Shown: positions 1-8,498 of the stretch, piece by piece
Position numbering within the stretch: position 1 is the stretch's first letter
Layout: each line of letters opens with the position of its first letter
DNA from: PXAP01 sp964520585
GTDB taxonomy: Bacteria; Bacteroidota; Bacteroidia; Bacteroidales; PUMT01
Length of the DNA: 64,000 nucleotides
Direction: 5' to 3'
NCBI GenBank assembly: GCA_964520585.1
Contig: CAZFOO010000005.1
Location: 12,437 to 76,436 of the forward strand
Made by a program: the position numbers and the translations under genes
Notes under the pieces: generated by a model
Told to the model about the DNA's origin: nothing
The model's input: only the letters and a program-made list of their open reading frames with translations
Databases searched by the model: none

Positions 1-110
1 TTAATTAATTATGCGATAATTGTTGCCAGAACAGCATCTGTTATCAACAAAAATAAATTTAAATATGCCGGGTTATCAACATCCAGTAAATACCAGACAT
101 TAAAAAACTA
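1..110. repeat. Direct repeat copy A with TTATCAACA boxes
   Basis: The first 54 bases are identical to 3257-3310, and weaker similarity continues to about base 110. Two copies of the 9-mer TTATCAACA lie at 41-49 and 73-81, 32 bases apart, the same spacing as in copy B. The pair brackets the TonB receptor, a gene remnant and a putative RNA. The 9-mer differs by one base from the classical DnaA box TTATCCACA. The repeat may extend left of the window. Confidence 0.85.
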
Positions 111-131
111 CCCTGTGAAATAGTTGAATTT

Positions 132-2438
132 CTAATAGGTTAACTTTATTTCAGTAATTATTATTCTTCCCGGAGCTATCATGTTCCTGGAGTCGGTGTA
201 TTCATGATCAAAAAGATTATGTGCTTTAAGAGACAAGGAATATCCCCGGTAAATATTCTTCCACAGTTTCAGATCAATATATCTGAATGCCTCTGTTTTT
301 TCGGAATTTACATCATTAATCCATTGAGAACCTTTATGGTTAACAGAGATAAATGCATTCAGATACCTGTTCCTCCAGGCTATTGAAGTGAAAATCATAT
401 CTTTTGGCTGATAAGCAAGCTCATTACCTGTCAAATCATTATCCTTATCCTGATTTAGAACCCGGAATTCTGTTATTTCTGTATTTATATGACTATATGC
501 CAGCGACAAGTCAAGTCCCCGGAAAATCTGGAGTTCCAGTCCAAGTTCTAAGCCAGTTACGGATACCCGGGCAATATTATCCATAATTCTAATGGGCCTT
601 AAACGGTCGTTTAATACAATTGAATCGCCTGTGGAAATATAACCGTGATAATCTGTTCCCCTTGAATGAAAGATATTGGGAGAAATAGTTATTCCCCCTC
701 CAATGAATATATCTCCTCCAATCTCCACATTATCCAGATGTTCTGGTTTTAAATCCGGATTCCCCACCTTCATCCCACCCCTGATAAGGCCTGTCCGGCT
801 CATATCGTCCAGTACCGGTGCCCTGAAACCACGGCTGTATCCCCCATAAATGCGATAAAGTCCTGTGTAGTGGTATTGCAATGATAATCGGGGACTAAAT
901 GCAGCAAATACCGCTTCTTCGATATCTTTTTCATAATCCTGCAGAAATCCAGTTTCCTTTGTTGGATCTTCAATGTTAAAAGCTCCATTGAAAAAACGGG
1001 CATAATCATATCTTATTCCTGTGAGTAAAACCCATCTTGTGCCAGATAATGAGAACTCATCCTGAATATAAAAGCCAAACAGGTTCATTTTTCCCTTATT
1101 GAAGACTTTATCGGAAGATGTTATATAAATATCAGCCCCGTCCACAGAACCATTCCTAAGATCAATTCCCGTGGTGAGCATATGAGATTTGGAAGGTGAA
1201 AACGACCAGGAAGATAGGAATCCGGAATCATCACGCAGGGATTCGACATCGTATCTGGTTATCAGATTGCTTCTTAAACTTTCACTTATTTTCTGGTAAT
1301 TTTCACTTTGCCCATGCACTGTTAAGTTCATGTGACTGTTGTTGGCAAAATATCCATTATAGGCAACACGGGTGTTAATATTGCTGTAATTGTTAAATGC
1401 TCCCTCTTGCGAAGCTAGTTCATTGTTTGGAAAACCATGTCCGAAAAAACGAGTGCCGGTACCTCTTTTGCCATTGTAAAAACTACCGGAGACCTCGATC
1501 AGCTGATCCTTTCCGATATAATATCCCGCTCTGCCGCCTAGCTGATATTCATTAAGGAATGAAGCAACTGAGTATTCATCTGTTTCATCTGCAGGAATGC
1601 TGAGATATCCGTCACTGTCACGATAAATACCGCTAAAGTTCCAGAAAATATCATTTTTCCGTCCACCTATACCTGCCCTGGTGTCGAATGTATTGAAACT
1701 GCCAATACCCTGACTTGCATATCCTTCCAGGGATTCTTGTGGTGCTGCTGTTCTGAGGTTAATGACTCCACCCATAGCATTACCACCGTGAATTGAAGAT
1801 CCAGCACCTTTAACTACTTCTATTTGTTTAATCTGCTCATTATCTATAGCATTCCAATTCACACTTCCACCATCTGATTTATTAACCGGCACCCCGTCAA
1901 CCATAACCAAAGTGCGTCCTGCCTCGTTTCCCATGCCTCTGAGTGAAACATTCGCTGAGCCAAAGATTGAAGCTCCTCTGCTGACAAGAATTCCTGGAAC
2001 TGATCTTAGCAGATCATCAGCAGACAAGGAAGGGAGGTTATCAATTTTCTTCTCATTCAGGATATCGGTTCTTACTGGAACATTATATATGCCCCGCCGA
2101 TTCCTTGTCGCAGTCACAATTATTTTTTCAAGAATTTCTGTCCGTGGTTGCAGGTGAATTATAACCGGGCTATCATTAGGTTTGCAGGCTAATTCGGCGG
2201 ACCGGTATCCTATGTGGGTTATTAATATTACAACACTATCGTCACTGCTAACTTCAATGTCAAATCTTCCTTTCTGATCGGTTGAGGTACCGGTTCCCGT
2301 TCCTTTGACCTGAACATTTGCGTAGGCCACTCCCACTGATGTCTGTTGATCAACAATATCACCGGAGATGAAGTGCTGAGCGGTTATTATGGTATTTCCA
2401 CTAATGATTAATAAAATAGCAATGAGTGTTTTTTTCAT
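132..2438 (-). CDS. TonB-dependent outer-membrane receptor
   Basis: This is a 768-residue outer-membrane gated channel, expected to import a ligand such as a metal chelate, vitamin or oligosaccharide using TonB energy. An N-terminal signal peptide (about 1-21) is followed by a carboxypeptidase-D regulatory-like domain (about 22-105, typical of Bacteroidota) and a plug domain (about 115-230, with VMVDGVPVN and the IEVVKGAGSS-type end). The rest is a long beta-barrel closing in an aromatic residue (ITEIKLTY). The plug and barrel resemble siderophore/cobalamin (CirA/BtuB-like) receptors more than SusC, and no SusD partner is adjacent, so I would not call it a polysaccharide-utilisation transporter. 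The substrate cannot be read from the sequence. It lies alone between two direct repeats, which suggests a separately acquired or duplicated segment. Confidence 0.93.
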   Translation of the reverse strand: MKKTLIAILLIISGNTIITAQHFISGDIVDQQTSVGVAYANVQVKGTGTGTSTDQKGRFDIEVSSDDSVVILITHIGYRSAELACKPNDSPVIIHLQPRTEILEKIIVTATRNRRGIYNVPVRTDILNEKKIDNLPSLSADDLLRSVPGILVSRGASIFGSANVSLRGMGNEAGRTLVMVDGVPVNKSDGGSVNWNAIDNEQIKQIEVVKGAGSSIHGGNAMGGVINLRTAAPQESLEGYASQGIGSFNTFDTRAGIGGRKNDIFWNFSGIYRDSDGYLSIPADETDEYSVASFLNEYQLGGRAGYYIGKDQLIEVSGSFYNGKRGTGTRFFGHGFPNNELASQEGAFNNYSNINTRVAYNGYFANNSHMNLTVHGQSENYQKISESLRSNLITRYDVESLRDDSGFLSSWSFSPSKSHMLTTGIDLRNGSVDGADIYITSSDKVFNKGKMNLFGFYIQDEFSLSGTRWVLLTGIRYDYARFFNGAFNIEDPTKETGFLQDYEKDIEEAVFAAFSPRLSLQYHYTGLYRIYGGYSRGFRAPVLDDMSRTGLIRGGMKVGNPDLKPEHLDNVEIGGDIFIGGGITISPNIFHSRGTDYHGYISTGDSIVLNDRLRPIRIMDNIARVSVTGLELGLELQIFRGLDLSLAYSHINTEITEFRVLNQDKDNDLTGNELAYQPKDMIFTSIAWRNRYLNAFISVNHKGSQWINDVNSEKTEAFRYIDLKLWKNIYRGYSLSLKAHNLFDHEYTDSRNMIAPGRIIITEIKLTY

Positions 2439-2523
2439 GTATATAAAAAGTTAGTAGTTGTGATATTTTTTTAATGTCCCATGCAGTTATGCAAATAAAT
2501 CATGTCGTCATAAAAAAAGCTTA

Positions 2524-2700
2524 TTATCTTAATATGTTATTAAGTTCATTTTGCATTTCAGAAATTTCAGTTTCTATTGCAGGGTTCACTTTTACGTAAA
2601 ATTTATCGAAAAAAGCAACCATATCTTCTCCTTTCTGTGTGGGTACGGTCTGCCCGTCTCTAGCTCCCCAACGAGATTTGTCTATTAACTTAAATCCAAA
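2524..2700 (-). pseudogene. Probable 3' remnant of a gene (58 codons)
   Basis: This stretch reads as a coherent 58-residue protein tail with charged and hydrophobic patterning (RWGARDGQTVPTQKGEDM, then a predicted helix ending NELNNILR). A stop codon sits immediately upstream at 2701-2703, and no start codon precedes the conserved-looking part. I read it as the C-terminal remnant of a truncated gene. An internal ATG at 2620-2622 has an AAGGAG sequence just upstream, so a 32-residue peptide is an alternative. I do not recognise the family. Confidence 0.4.
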
Positions 2701-2820
2701 TTAAAAAATTATGTGGTGAAGCAATAATCGGGTTAAAGCCAAATGGCATTAATTATTGTGTTGGATGGTCTGTATTTTGCGAATTTTTTACTATAAGGAA
2801 AGAATAAAGTCACTGCCGGG

Positions 2821-2869
2821 GCAACAAAAACAAAGCCGGGAACTTTTCCTGACGAAAAAATTCCCGGCT
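2821..2869 (-). terminator. Rho-independent terminator of the putative RNA
   Basis: On the minus strand AGCCGGGAA pairs with TTCCCGGCT (2861-2869 with 2834-2842). A run of U/A pairs extends the stem to about 15 base pairs around a six-base loop. A T-rich tail (TTGTTTTTGTTG) follows immediately. The plus strand lacks such a tail, so the element is directional. Confidence 0.8.
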
Positions 2870-3140
2870 CACTCTTCGCGGCGAACCGCTTAAGTGTCAA
2901 GCTACTGTTATTATGACTGACCTCTGTTAACTGATCCCGGAGGATCTGTTCCGAAGGTCCTGACCTTGTTCCGATCAGCTTTTTACGGCTGATGTTCACG
3001 CTGGTCACCGTTCCTGTTATGCGGCCTGAAGTTTTTCCCGGAGGAAATCCTTCGTTTGACCTGACCGAAATATTCAAACTCTGAGGCCTGGATCATTTCA
3101 GCTTAACATCTCAAAGAACAAGTCTTTTATCCCTCACTTG
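2821..3140 (-). ncRNA. Putative structured non-coding RNA, about 320 nt
   Basis: A minus-strand transcript is implied by a promoter at 3147-3178 and a strong terminator hairpin at 2834-2869. Between them lie several perfect short hairpins: 2974-2979 with 2988-2993 (ATCAGC/GCTGAT), 2954-2967 (AAGGT/ACCTT), 2933-2946 (GATCC/GGATC) and 2878-2889 (GCGG/CCGC, loop TTCG in the RNA). An open frame of 114 codons crosses the region, but it runs straight through the terminator and its product has no recognisable motif, so I favour RNA over protein. I do not see the conserved core sequences of tmRNA or RNase P RNA. It could be an unrecognised 6S-like or clade-specific RNA. Confidence 0.5.
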
Positions 3141-3146
3141 ATGAAA

Positions 3147-3178
3147 CAAATATAGCACTGAAAACCTGTTTTCTGCAA
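3147..3178 (-). promoter_or_regulatory. Bacteroidota-type promoter for the putative RNA
   Basis: The minus strand carries TATATTTG (3147-3154), a perfect TAnnTTTG -7 box. A TTG (3176-3178) lies 21 bases upstream, matching the -33 element. The predicted start is near 3140. Confidence 0.6.
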
Positions 3179-3218
3179 GTTTTTTGAACCGTTTTTGTAA
3201 ACAGGAAAATAACAACGG

Positions 3219-3360
3219 TTATCAACATTTTGTTAATTCATTTAAGCTTTTGTAAATTAATTAATTATGCGATAATTGTTGCCAGAACAGCATCTGTTAT
3301 CAACAAAAATATTTTTCCATAAGCCGTTTTATCAACACACAAGTAAACACTAGGCATAAA
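3219..3360. repeat. Direct repeat copy B with three TTATCAACA boxes
   Basis: Bases 3257-3310 repeat bases 1-54 exactly, and the similarity fades out by about 3360. TTATCAACA occurs at 3219-3227 (just outside the repeat), 3297-3305 and 3329-3337. All are in the same orientation. This copy sits directly upstream of the putative RNA promoter region and upstream of the ABC exporter. Confidence 0.8.
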
Positions 3361-3438
3361 GAACTTAGTTTATTCTATTGATTTTATAAGATGATATAAA
3401 AGCACCGGTTTTGCAGCAGTAATCCGGAAATTGCTTTA

Positions 3439-3510
3439 TATCTTTGCATCAATGATGTCATAGTAGTAGGCACATAGCTTTGCATTATTGATGTCATAGT
3501 AGTGTGCGAA
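3439..3510 (+). promoter_or_regulatory. Tandemly duplicated promoter region upstream of fetA
   Basis: Two 36-base units lie head to tail. The first begins with TATCTTTG (3439-3446) and the second with TAGCTTTG (3475-3482). Both match the TAnnTTTG box and both are followed by nearly the same GATGTCATAGTAGT downstream sequence. Duplication appears to have created two -7 boxes driving the exporter genes. Confidence 0.55.
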
Positions 3511-3597
3511 ACTCCCGGATTATTCTTAAAAAATGCAACTATTCCTGCATTTTAATGGAAATACCTGTTTTGCGATAACCAATTGGCATTTTTCATC

Positions 3598-4191
3598 ATG
3601 ATCAGCGGAAAAAACATATCACTTTCATTTAATAGTACCTTTATTTTCCGGGATTTGACCTTTAGTATTCGCGGGGGAGAAAATGCCTGCTTTTCCGGTC
3701 CGTCGGGAAAAGGAAAATCATCCTTACTGAAAATAATACAGGGATATATTATCCCGGATACAGGGCAGGTTGAAATAGATGGTATGGATCTCAATATTGA
3801 AAATGTCAGAAAAATCAGATCAAAGATGGCGTATATTCCTCAGAATATTAATCTACCTGTCGATAACGGAAAAGATCTGTTGAAATTAATTAATGACAGA
3901 AATGCTGAGAAAACGGTTGATTTTTTTATTGAGGAACTTGGAATGCCTGCTGACATGCTTACACGCAGGTTTGATGAAATGAGCGGGGGACAGAAACAAC
4001 GGGTTGTTATAGCTGTTTGCCTGTCTCTGGACCGGGAGATTATTTTGTTGGACGAACCAACTTCTTCTCTGGATGACGAATCCATAGATAAAGTGATCAG
4101 GGTTATGCAAAATCTTAAAAACAGAACTATTGTATCTGCTTCCCACAATCATAAATGGATTCGGTTTGTTGATAAAAAAATAAATTTGTGA
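3598..4191 (+). CDS. fetA: ABC transporter ATP-binding protein, FetA/YbbL-like
   Basis: This cytoplasmic ATPase of 197 residues powers export with the membrane protein encoded next (UPF0014/FetB). Visible motifs are the Walker A GPSGKGKSS (near residue 35), the Q-loop in YIPQNI, the signature MSGGQKQRV, the Walker B IILLDEPTSSLDD, and an H-loop histidine in SASHNHKW. I chose the ATG at 3598; a TTG 15 bases upstream extends the frame but is less likely. The fetA-fetB order is that of the E. coli iron-export pair implicated in oxidative-stress resistance. Iron is inferred from homology only. The gap of 141 bases to fetB is longer than usual for a tight operon. Confidence 0.85.
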   Translation: MISGKNISLSFNSTFIFRDLTFSIRGGENACFSGPSGKGKSSLLKIIQGYIIPDTGQVEIDGMDLNIENVRKIRSKMAYIPQNINLPVDNGKDLLKLINDRNAEKTVDFFIEELGMPADMLTRRFDEMSGGQKQRVVIAVCLSLDREIILLDEPTSSLDDESIDKVIRVMQNLKNRTIVSASHNHKWIRFVDKKINL

Positions 4192-4332
4192 ATTTATATA
4201 ATGCCGCTCTTTATGAAATATAATGGATATTTAATATAATACGGAGTGCTTCGGCATATTACTTTTTAATGTAATTGAATAAAACCAGGAACAAATAGTT
4301 TACCTGCCTCTAGTATTTATAAAATGAATTAG

Positions 4333-5121
4333 ATGATTGATATCAGTATTTTTGATCTGGCACTCGGTTTTGCAATTCTTACGATACCGTTACTGGTTTT
4401 CATATATTACCGCATAAAGCTGGTAAAAGATATGTTTATTAGTTTGGCGAGAATGATCGCACAACTATCCCTTGTTGCTCTATATATGGAGTGGATATTC
4501 GATATGAACAATCCATGGATAAATTCTCTCTGGGTTTTTATTATGATCCTGGTTGGCGCCAGCACCATTGTTTATCGTGTGAAACTTATATGGCATAATT
4601 TTCTTCTACCTGTTATTTTGGCAGGACTTTTGTCCATGATGATTATTGATGGTTTTTTTTTGGGGACTGTCATAAGGCTTGATTATTTTTTTGATGCACG
4701 TTATTTTATTCCAATTTCAGGTATGGTGCTGGGCAATTCTATTAATCATAATATTGTTGGACTGACAACATATTTCGAAGGTCTATCGAAACGAAATGAA
4801 CTTTACTATTTTATTTTAACAAATAACGGCAGCCGTAAGCAGGCAATACGGCCTTATATTCAGGATGCTATTGTAAAGGCACTCAATCCCTTATTAGCTA
4901 ATATGTCTGTTATCGGACTCATTTCACTACCCGGTATGATGACCGGGCAGATTTTGGGTGGTGCATCTCCTGCAATTGCAATTAAATATCAGGTAATGAT
5001 AATGTTAGCTATTTTTGTGGGTTGCACTATGATTCTGGTTATCAGTATCTTATTTTCAAATTTCTTTGTTTTTGACGCTTATGATAATATCAGGCCATTG
5101 CAGAATAATTCATCTAGATGA
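4333..5121 (+). CDS. fetB: UPF0014 family ABC exporter permease, FetB-like
   Basis: This 262-residue inner-membrane protein has about seven hydrophobic segments. It carries the hallmark UPF0014 stretches PISGMVLGNSIN (near residue 130) and a loop close to SLPGMMTGQILGGASP (near 195-210), and it is of typical family length. It is the membrane partner of the ATPase just upstream. In E. coli the pair exports iron. It shares the promoter region at 3439-3510, unless a promoter hides in the 141-base gap. Confidence 0.88.
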   Translation: MIDISIFDLALGFAILTIPLLVFIYYRIKLVKDMFISLARMIAQLSLVALYMEWIFDMNNPWINSLWVFIMILVGASTIVYRVKLIWHNFLLPVILAGLLSMMIIDGFFLGTVIRLDYFFDARYFIPISGMVLGNSINHNIVGLTTYFEGLSKRNELYYFILTNNGSRKQAIRPYIQDAIVKALNPLLANMSVIGLISLPGMMTGQILGGASPAIAIKYQVMIMLAIFVGCTMILVISILFSNFFVFDAYDNIRPLQNNSSR

Positions 5122-5380
5122 TGCTACGAAACAGAAAAAATGATAAACCGGATTATCAAACTTCATGTATTTAATCAGACCAGAGGTATTAAATACCAGG
5201 AATATGACTGGCAAATAATCATGCTAATGGGTGTAGTTGTAGTTAATTAAATTATTTTAGGATTTGTAATGAGTGATTCAGGCTTTTTGCAATCCATTGT
5301 TAACCATACCTGAATCCAAAAAGGAGAAGCAGCAAAACCTGAGAGCAAAAAATAGATTCAGTTAAAAACCCAATGAAAGA

Positions 5381-6448
5381 ATGAATAATCTGAAAAAGAT
5401 CAATCAAATACTTTTGTTTATCCTGATCGTTTTCGTAATGCTCTCTTTTGGAGCATCATTCTTAATTCCTTTTATCTTTGGGATATTTTTTGCTTCTTTA
5501 ATGACCCCCTTTTCCAATATCCTTGAAAAGATAAAAATAAACAGGATTTTTTCTTCACTTATCAGCACCGTTGTTATATTCATAGTGGTTGGTGGTATTT
5601 TATATATTTTTATATATCAGATGACTCTGTTCATGTCGGACATATCTGATGTAAGAAACGAAATACAGACTTTTATTCAGGATATTCAGGACCAGATCAG
5701 ATCGCTGACAAATTTATCTTTGGAGGAACAGAAAAATATTTGGAAAAACAGATCAGATAATATTTTAATTGCAGCTGAATCAGCTCTTACCTCTTTTTTG
5801 GGTAACATATTAAATACAACAGCCGGATTTTTACTGGTGCTGGTATATGTGTTTCTATTACTGTATTACAGGGATAAATTTACTGAAACCATTCTCAGAT
5901 TTGCAAATAATGAAAAAAAAGATGAAACCGAGGCTGTCCTTAATAAAACAGGTAAGGTTGTGTACCACTATTTATGGGGAAGAGCAAAGGTTATGAGCAT
6001 TCTGGCAATAATGTATTACATCACTTTTTTGATTTTTGACATTCCTTATGCTGGCCTGCTTACTATTTCCGGTGCCCTGGTTACAATAATCCCATATCTG
6101 GGGCCCTTTATCAGTGGTGTACTTCCTGTCTTGTTTTCAATTATTTATCTTCAAAATTTACAAATAATTTTATTATTTACACTAATTATCTTCATTGAAC
6201 AGATGATTGAAAGTTATGTTCTGGAGCCTTTGATTATTGGAAGTGAAGTAAAAATTAATCCATTAATTGTGATTGTTGCAATTACATTAGGTGGCATGAT
6301 CTGGGGATTGGCAGGTATGATCTTGTTCGTCCCCTTATTTGCCATTATCAAGATTATTTCCATGCATACCCACGGACTGGAGCCTCTTGGTTATTTTTTC
6401 GCCCCCTCAAAGCAATCTGTTAGCGATGAACTGGATAATGATTTATAA
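5381..6448 (+). CDS. AI-2E family transporter (PerM/YdiK-like)
   Basis: This 355-residue polytopic membrane protein has paired N-terminal transmembrane helices. A soluble helical insert follows (about 75-140, rich in Q/E/D), then five or so further helices with the family-typical IPYLGPFISGVLPV and a C-terminal LVIVAITLGGMIWGLAGMILFVPLFA block. AI-2E family members include a proposed autoinducer-2 exporter and sodium/proton antiporters, so the substrate is uncertain. It follows fetB by 259 bases and is probably an independent unit. A weak hairpin follows the stop codon. Confidence 0.9.
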   Translation: MNNLKKINQILLFILIVFVMLSFGASFLIPFIFGIFFASLMTPFSNILEKIKINRIFSSLISTVVIFIVVGGILYIFIYQMTLFMSDISDVRNEIQTFIQDIQDQIRSLTNLSLEEQKNIWKNRSDNILIAAESALTSFLGNILNTTAGFLLVLVYVFLLLYYRDKFTETILRFANNEKKDETEAVLNKTGKVVYHYLWGRAKVMSILAIMYYITFLIFDIPYAGLLTISGALVTIIPYLGPFISGVLPVLFSIIYLQNLQIILLFTLIIFIEQMIESYVLEPLIIGSEVKINPLIVIVAITLGGMIWGLAGMILFVPLFAIIKIISMHTHGLEPLGYFFAPSKQSVSDELDNDL

Positions 6449-6449
6449 T

Positions 6450-6475
6450 TGTTGTGGAAAAACAACACAGTTTTT
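6450..6475 (+). terminator. Possible terminator after the AI-2E gene
   Basis: TGTTG (6450-6454) pairs with CAACA (6463-6467) and is followed by CAGTTTTTG. The stem is short, so this is a weak candidate. Confidence 0.35.
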
Positions 6476-6880
6476 GCAATTTTTCTACAATTATATAATT
6501 CCCCTTATCTAAAATTATCCATCTCTTCTGTCTAAACATTAATTGTTCAGTCCATAAAAAGGGACATACAGCAAAGAAAACAACTCAAATAATTTTCAAC
6601 CTGAACTGCGCTGAGAACAGCATTATACCATTAAGTTTTCATTCATTTTTGTCAAACAGATTATGTTACCGGAATTATCTAATAAATCATCTCAGTGATT
6701 ATTATTAATATCATTATTACTGGCATGTATTTGGCATAAAAGAATTGAATATAATATTTAAAGTGAAAATAATATTCAGAAAGGGAGATTTGAAAAATCT
6801 CAAACGGCATTATCAATTCTTTAATAATGATTTAAAGATCAGTAATCTGCCATTATATAATAATTTAAAATTTGTAAATC
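6476..6880. other. Non-coding gap before the HtrA gene
   Basis: About 400 AT-rich bases hold no convincing open frame, RNA gene or long inverted repeat. It should contain the htrA promoter, but I see no clean TAnnTTTG box. A stress-type sigma factor would explain that, but nothing in the sequence proves it. Confidence 0.5.
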
Positions 6881-8089
6881 ATGAGAAGAAGAAAATTTAA
6901 TCTTAATTTATTAATTGCTTTATTTGCTGGGATGGTAATGATTCCGGCATTTACTTTATGCGATGATTCATCGGAAAGCAGGGCAAGAAACAATTCTCAG
7001 AATAATGAATTGCAATCCGGCGTATCCGGAGATTCCGGTCCGGGAAATACCGATTTCACCCGTGCCGCCAACCATACTATTAACGGTGTGGTACACGTTA
7101 AAACACTAACAGAAAGAGAAGGAGGCCGTAGTCCCCTTGAATTCTTTTTTGGTCCACAGGAACGGGAACAGGAACGACAACCTCAGGAAGGTATGGGGTC
7201 AGGTGTGATAATTACGGCCGATGGATATATAGTCACCAACCATCACGTTATAGCTGAGGCAGATGAGATAGAAGTGACCCTGCAAGATCAACGAACATAT
7301 AGTGCAGAAGTGGTCGGTCAGGATCCTAATACAGATATTGCAATACTGAAGATTGATGAAACGGATCTGTCTTTTATTGAAATCGGCAATTCAGATGATC
7401 TGGAGGTAGGAGAATGGGTGTTGGCTGTGGGAAATCCTTTCGGACTGACATCTTCGGTTACAGCAGGAATTATAAGTGCTAAGGAAAGATCACTGGGAGC
7501 ACTTCAGGGCGGAGAAATGCCTATTGAATCTTTTTTGCAGACTGATGCAGCTGTTAATATGGGTAATAGCGGAGGTGCACTGGTGAATCTTAGAGGAGAA
7601 CTAATAGGTGTACCAACATTGATCATCTCTCCTACCCGTACTCATATTGGTACTGCATTTGCGATACCTTCCGTCATCGTTCGAAGGGTTAAAGATGATA
7701 TTATAGAATTTGGAGAGGTAAGAAGGGGTATCCTGGGCGTATCAATTAGGGATGTTACTTCAGAACTTGCAGAAGAAGAAGGAATTGAAGAGATTGAAGG
7801 GGTTTATGTTGAACATGTAATAGACGGCAGTGCAGCTGGTCAGGCAGGGGTCCAAAGGGGCGATGTGATTCTTGAAGTCAACGGAAATCCTGTAAACAGT
7901 CCAAGCGGACTTCAACTGGAGATCAGCCGTCATCATCCTGGAGAGAGTGTGGAATTATTGATCATGAGAGACGGAAGCAGGTCGGAATTAACTGCAGAGT
8001 TGATAACTATGGAAGAACATAATGAACTGGTTATGCAACAGCAGGAATCATTACTGGGGCTACTTTTAGAATGGTTCCCGAAGATTTAA
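6881..8089 (+). CDS. htrA: HtrA/DegP serine protease, truncated by a frameshift
   Basis: This is an envelope protease/chaperone for misfolded proteins. An N-terminal membrane or signal segment (about 5-27) precedes a trypsin-like domain with the triad His122 (TNHHVI), Asp152 (NTDIAIL) and Ser230 (NMGNSGGAL). A first PDZ domain (about 285-375) follows. The reading frame ends at residue 402 in an anomalous tail (GLLLEWFPKI). The second PDZ domain that family members normally carry is encoded directly downstream in the -1 frame. The switch point is a GGGG run at 8056-8059; rereading one G restores GATFRMVPEDL, the usual linker. Either one G has been lost (mutation or sequence error) or the ribosome slips here. 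Confidence 0.9.
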   Translation: MRRRKFNLNLLIALFAGMVMIPAFTLCDDSSESRARNNSQNNELQSGVSGDSGPGNTDFTRAANHTINGVVHVKTLTEREGGRSPLEFFFGPQEREQERQPQEGMGSGVIITADGYIVTNHHVIAEADEIEVTLQDQRTYSAEVVGQDPNTDIAILKIDETDLSFIEIGNSDDLEVGEWVLAVGNPFGLTSSVTAGIISAKERSLGALQGGEMPIESFLQTDAAVNMGNSGGALVNLRGELIGVPTLIISPTRTHIGTAFAIPSVIVRRVKDDIIEFGEVRRGILGVSIRDVTSELAEEEGIEEIEGVYVEHVIDGSAAGQAGVQRGDVILEVNGNPVNSPSGLQLEISRHHPGESVELLIMRDGSRSELTAELITMEEHNELVMQQQESLLGLLLEWFPKI

Positions 8090-8313
8090 AAGAAAAGCTT
8101 GAATTACCGGGAGGAGTTCAGGTAACGGAAATAGAAAGCGGTCCGTTACAATCTGCCGGCATGAGAGAAGGATTCATCATAGTAGGCATCAATAATCAAT
8201 TAGTTCAGCAACCGTCACATGTTCTTCAATTATTGGAGGACTATTCAGGAAATGTAGTAATACAGGGAGTTTATCCTGACGGTTCATCTGCTACATACGC
8301 ATTCAATATGTAA
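8071..8313 (+). pseudogene. Second PDZ domain of HtrA, out of frame
   Basis: Eighty codons encode VPEDLKEKLELPGGVQVTEI and onward, a complete PDZ domain ending in YAFNM, as in the C-termini of full-length Bacteroidota HtrA proteins. It overlaps the end of the protease frame by 19 bases and continues it in the -1 frame. It is very unlikely to be a separate gene: the frame is already open upstream of the ATG and encodes the conserved linker. If the GGGG run is a sequencing deletion, the true gene is 6881-8313. Confidence 0.85.
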
Positions 8314-8498
8314 ATTTCTTTAGGCCAAAAGTATTACAGATGACCATCCGTTTGTTAAGTCACGCGAAAAAGGCATGCACATAGTTTATTTGCAAAATAT
8401 AATTAATTGATTATTAACATTATTGATATGCTTTATTAAAGTAAAAAAAGGATTTTGGATGAGTGTTGAAAAAAATGCTGCCCGACTATCTGCGGCTG

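Noticed and set aside
2733..3077. A 114-codon open frame over the putative RNA
   Set aside because: It crosses the strong terminator at 2834-2869, shows no domain and starts well inside the predicted transcript.
1..3360. Chromosome replication origin
   Set aside because: The TTATCAACA boxes are suggestive, but there is no dnaA or typical origin neighbour, no AT-rich unwinding block was singled out, and skew could not be computed.
5140..5250. A 36-codon frame after fetB (starts MINRIIKLH)
   Set aside because: Its first residues faintly recall small monooxygenase-like proteins, but it is too short, ends abruptly and has no start signal, so I did not annotate it.
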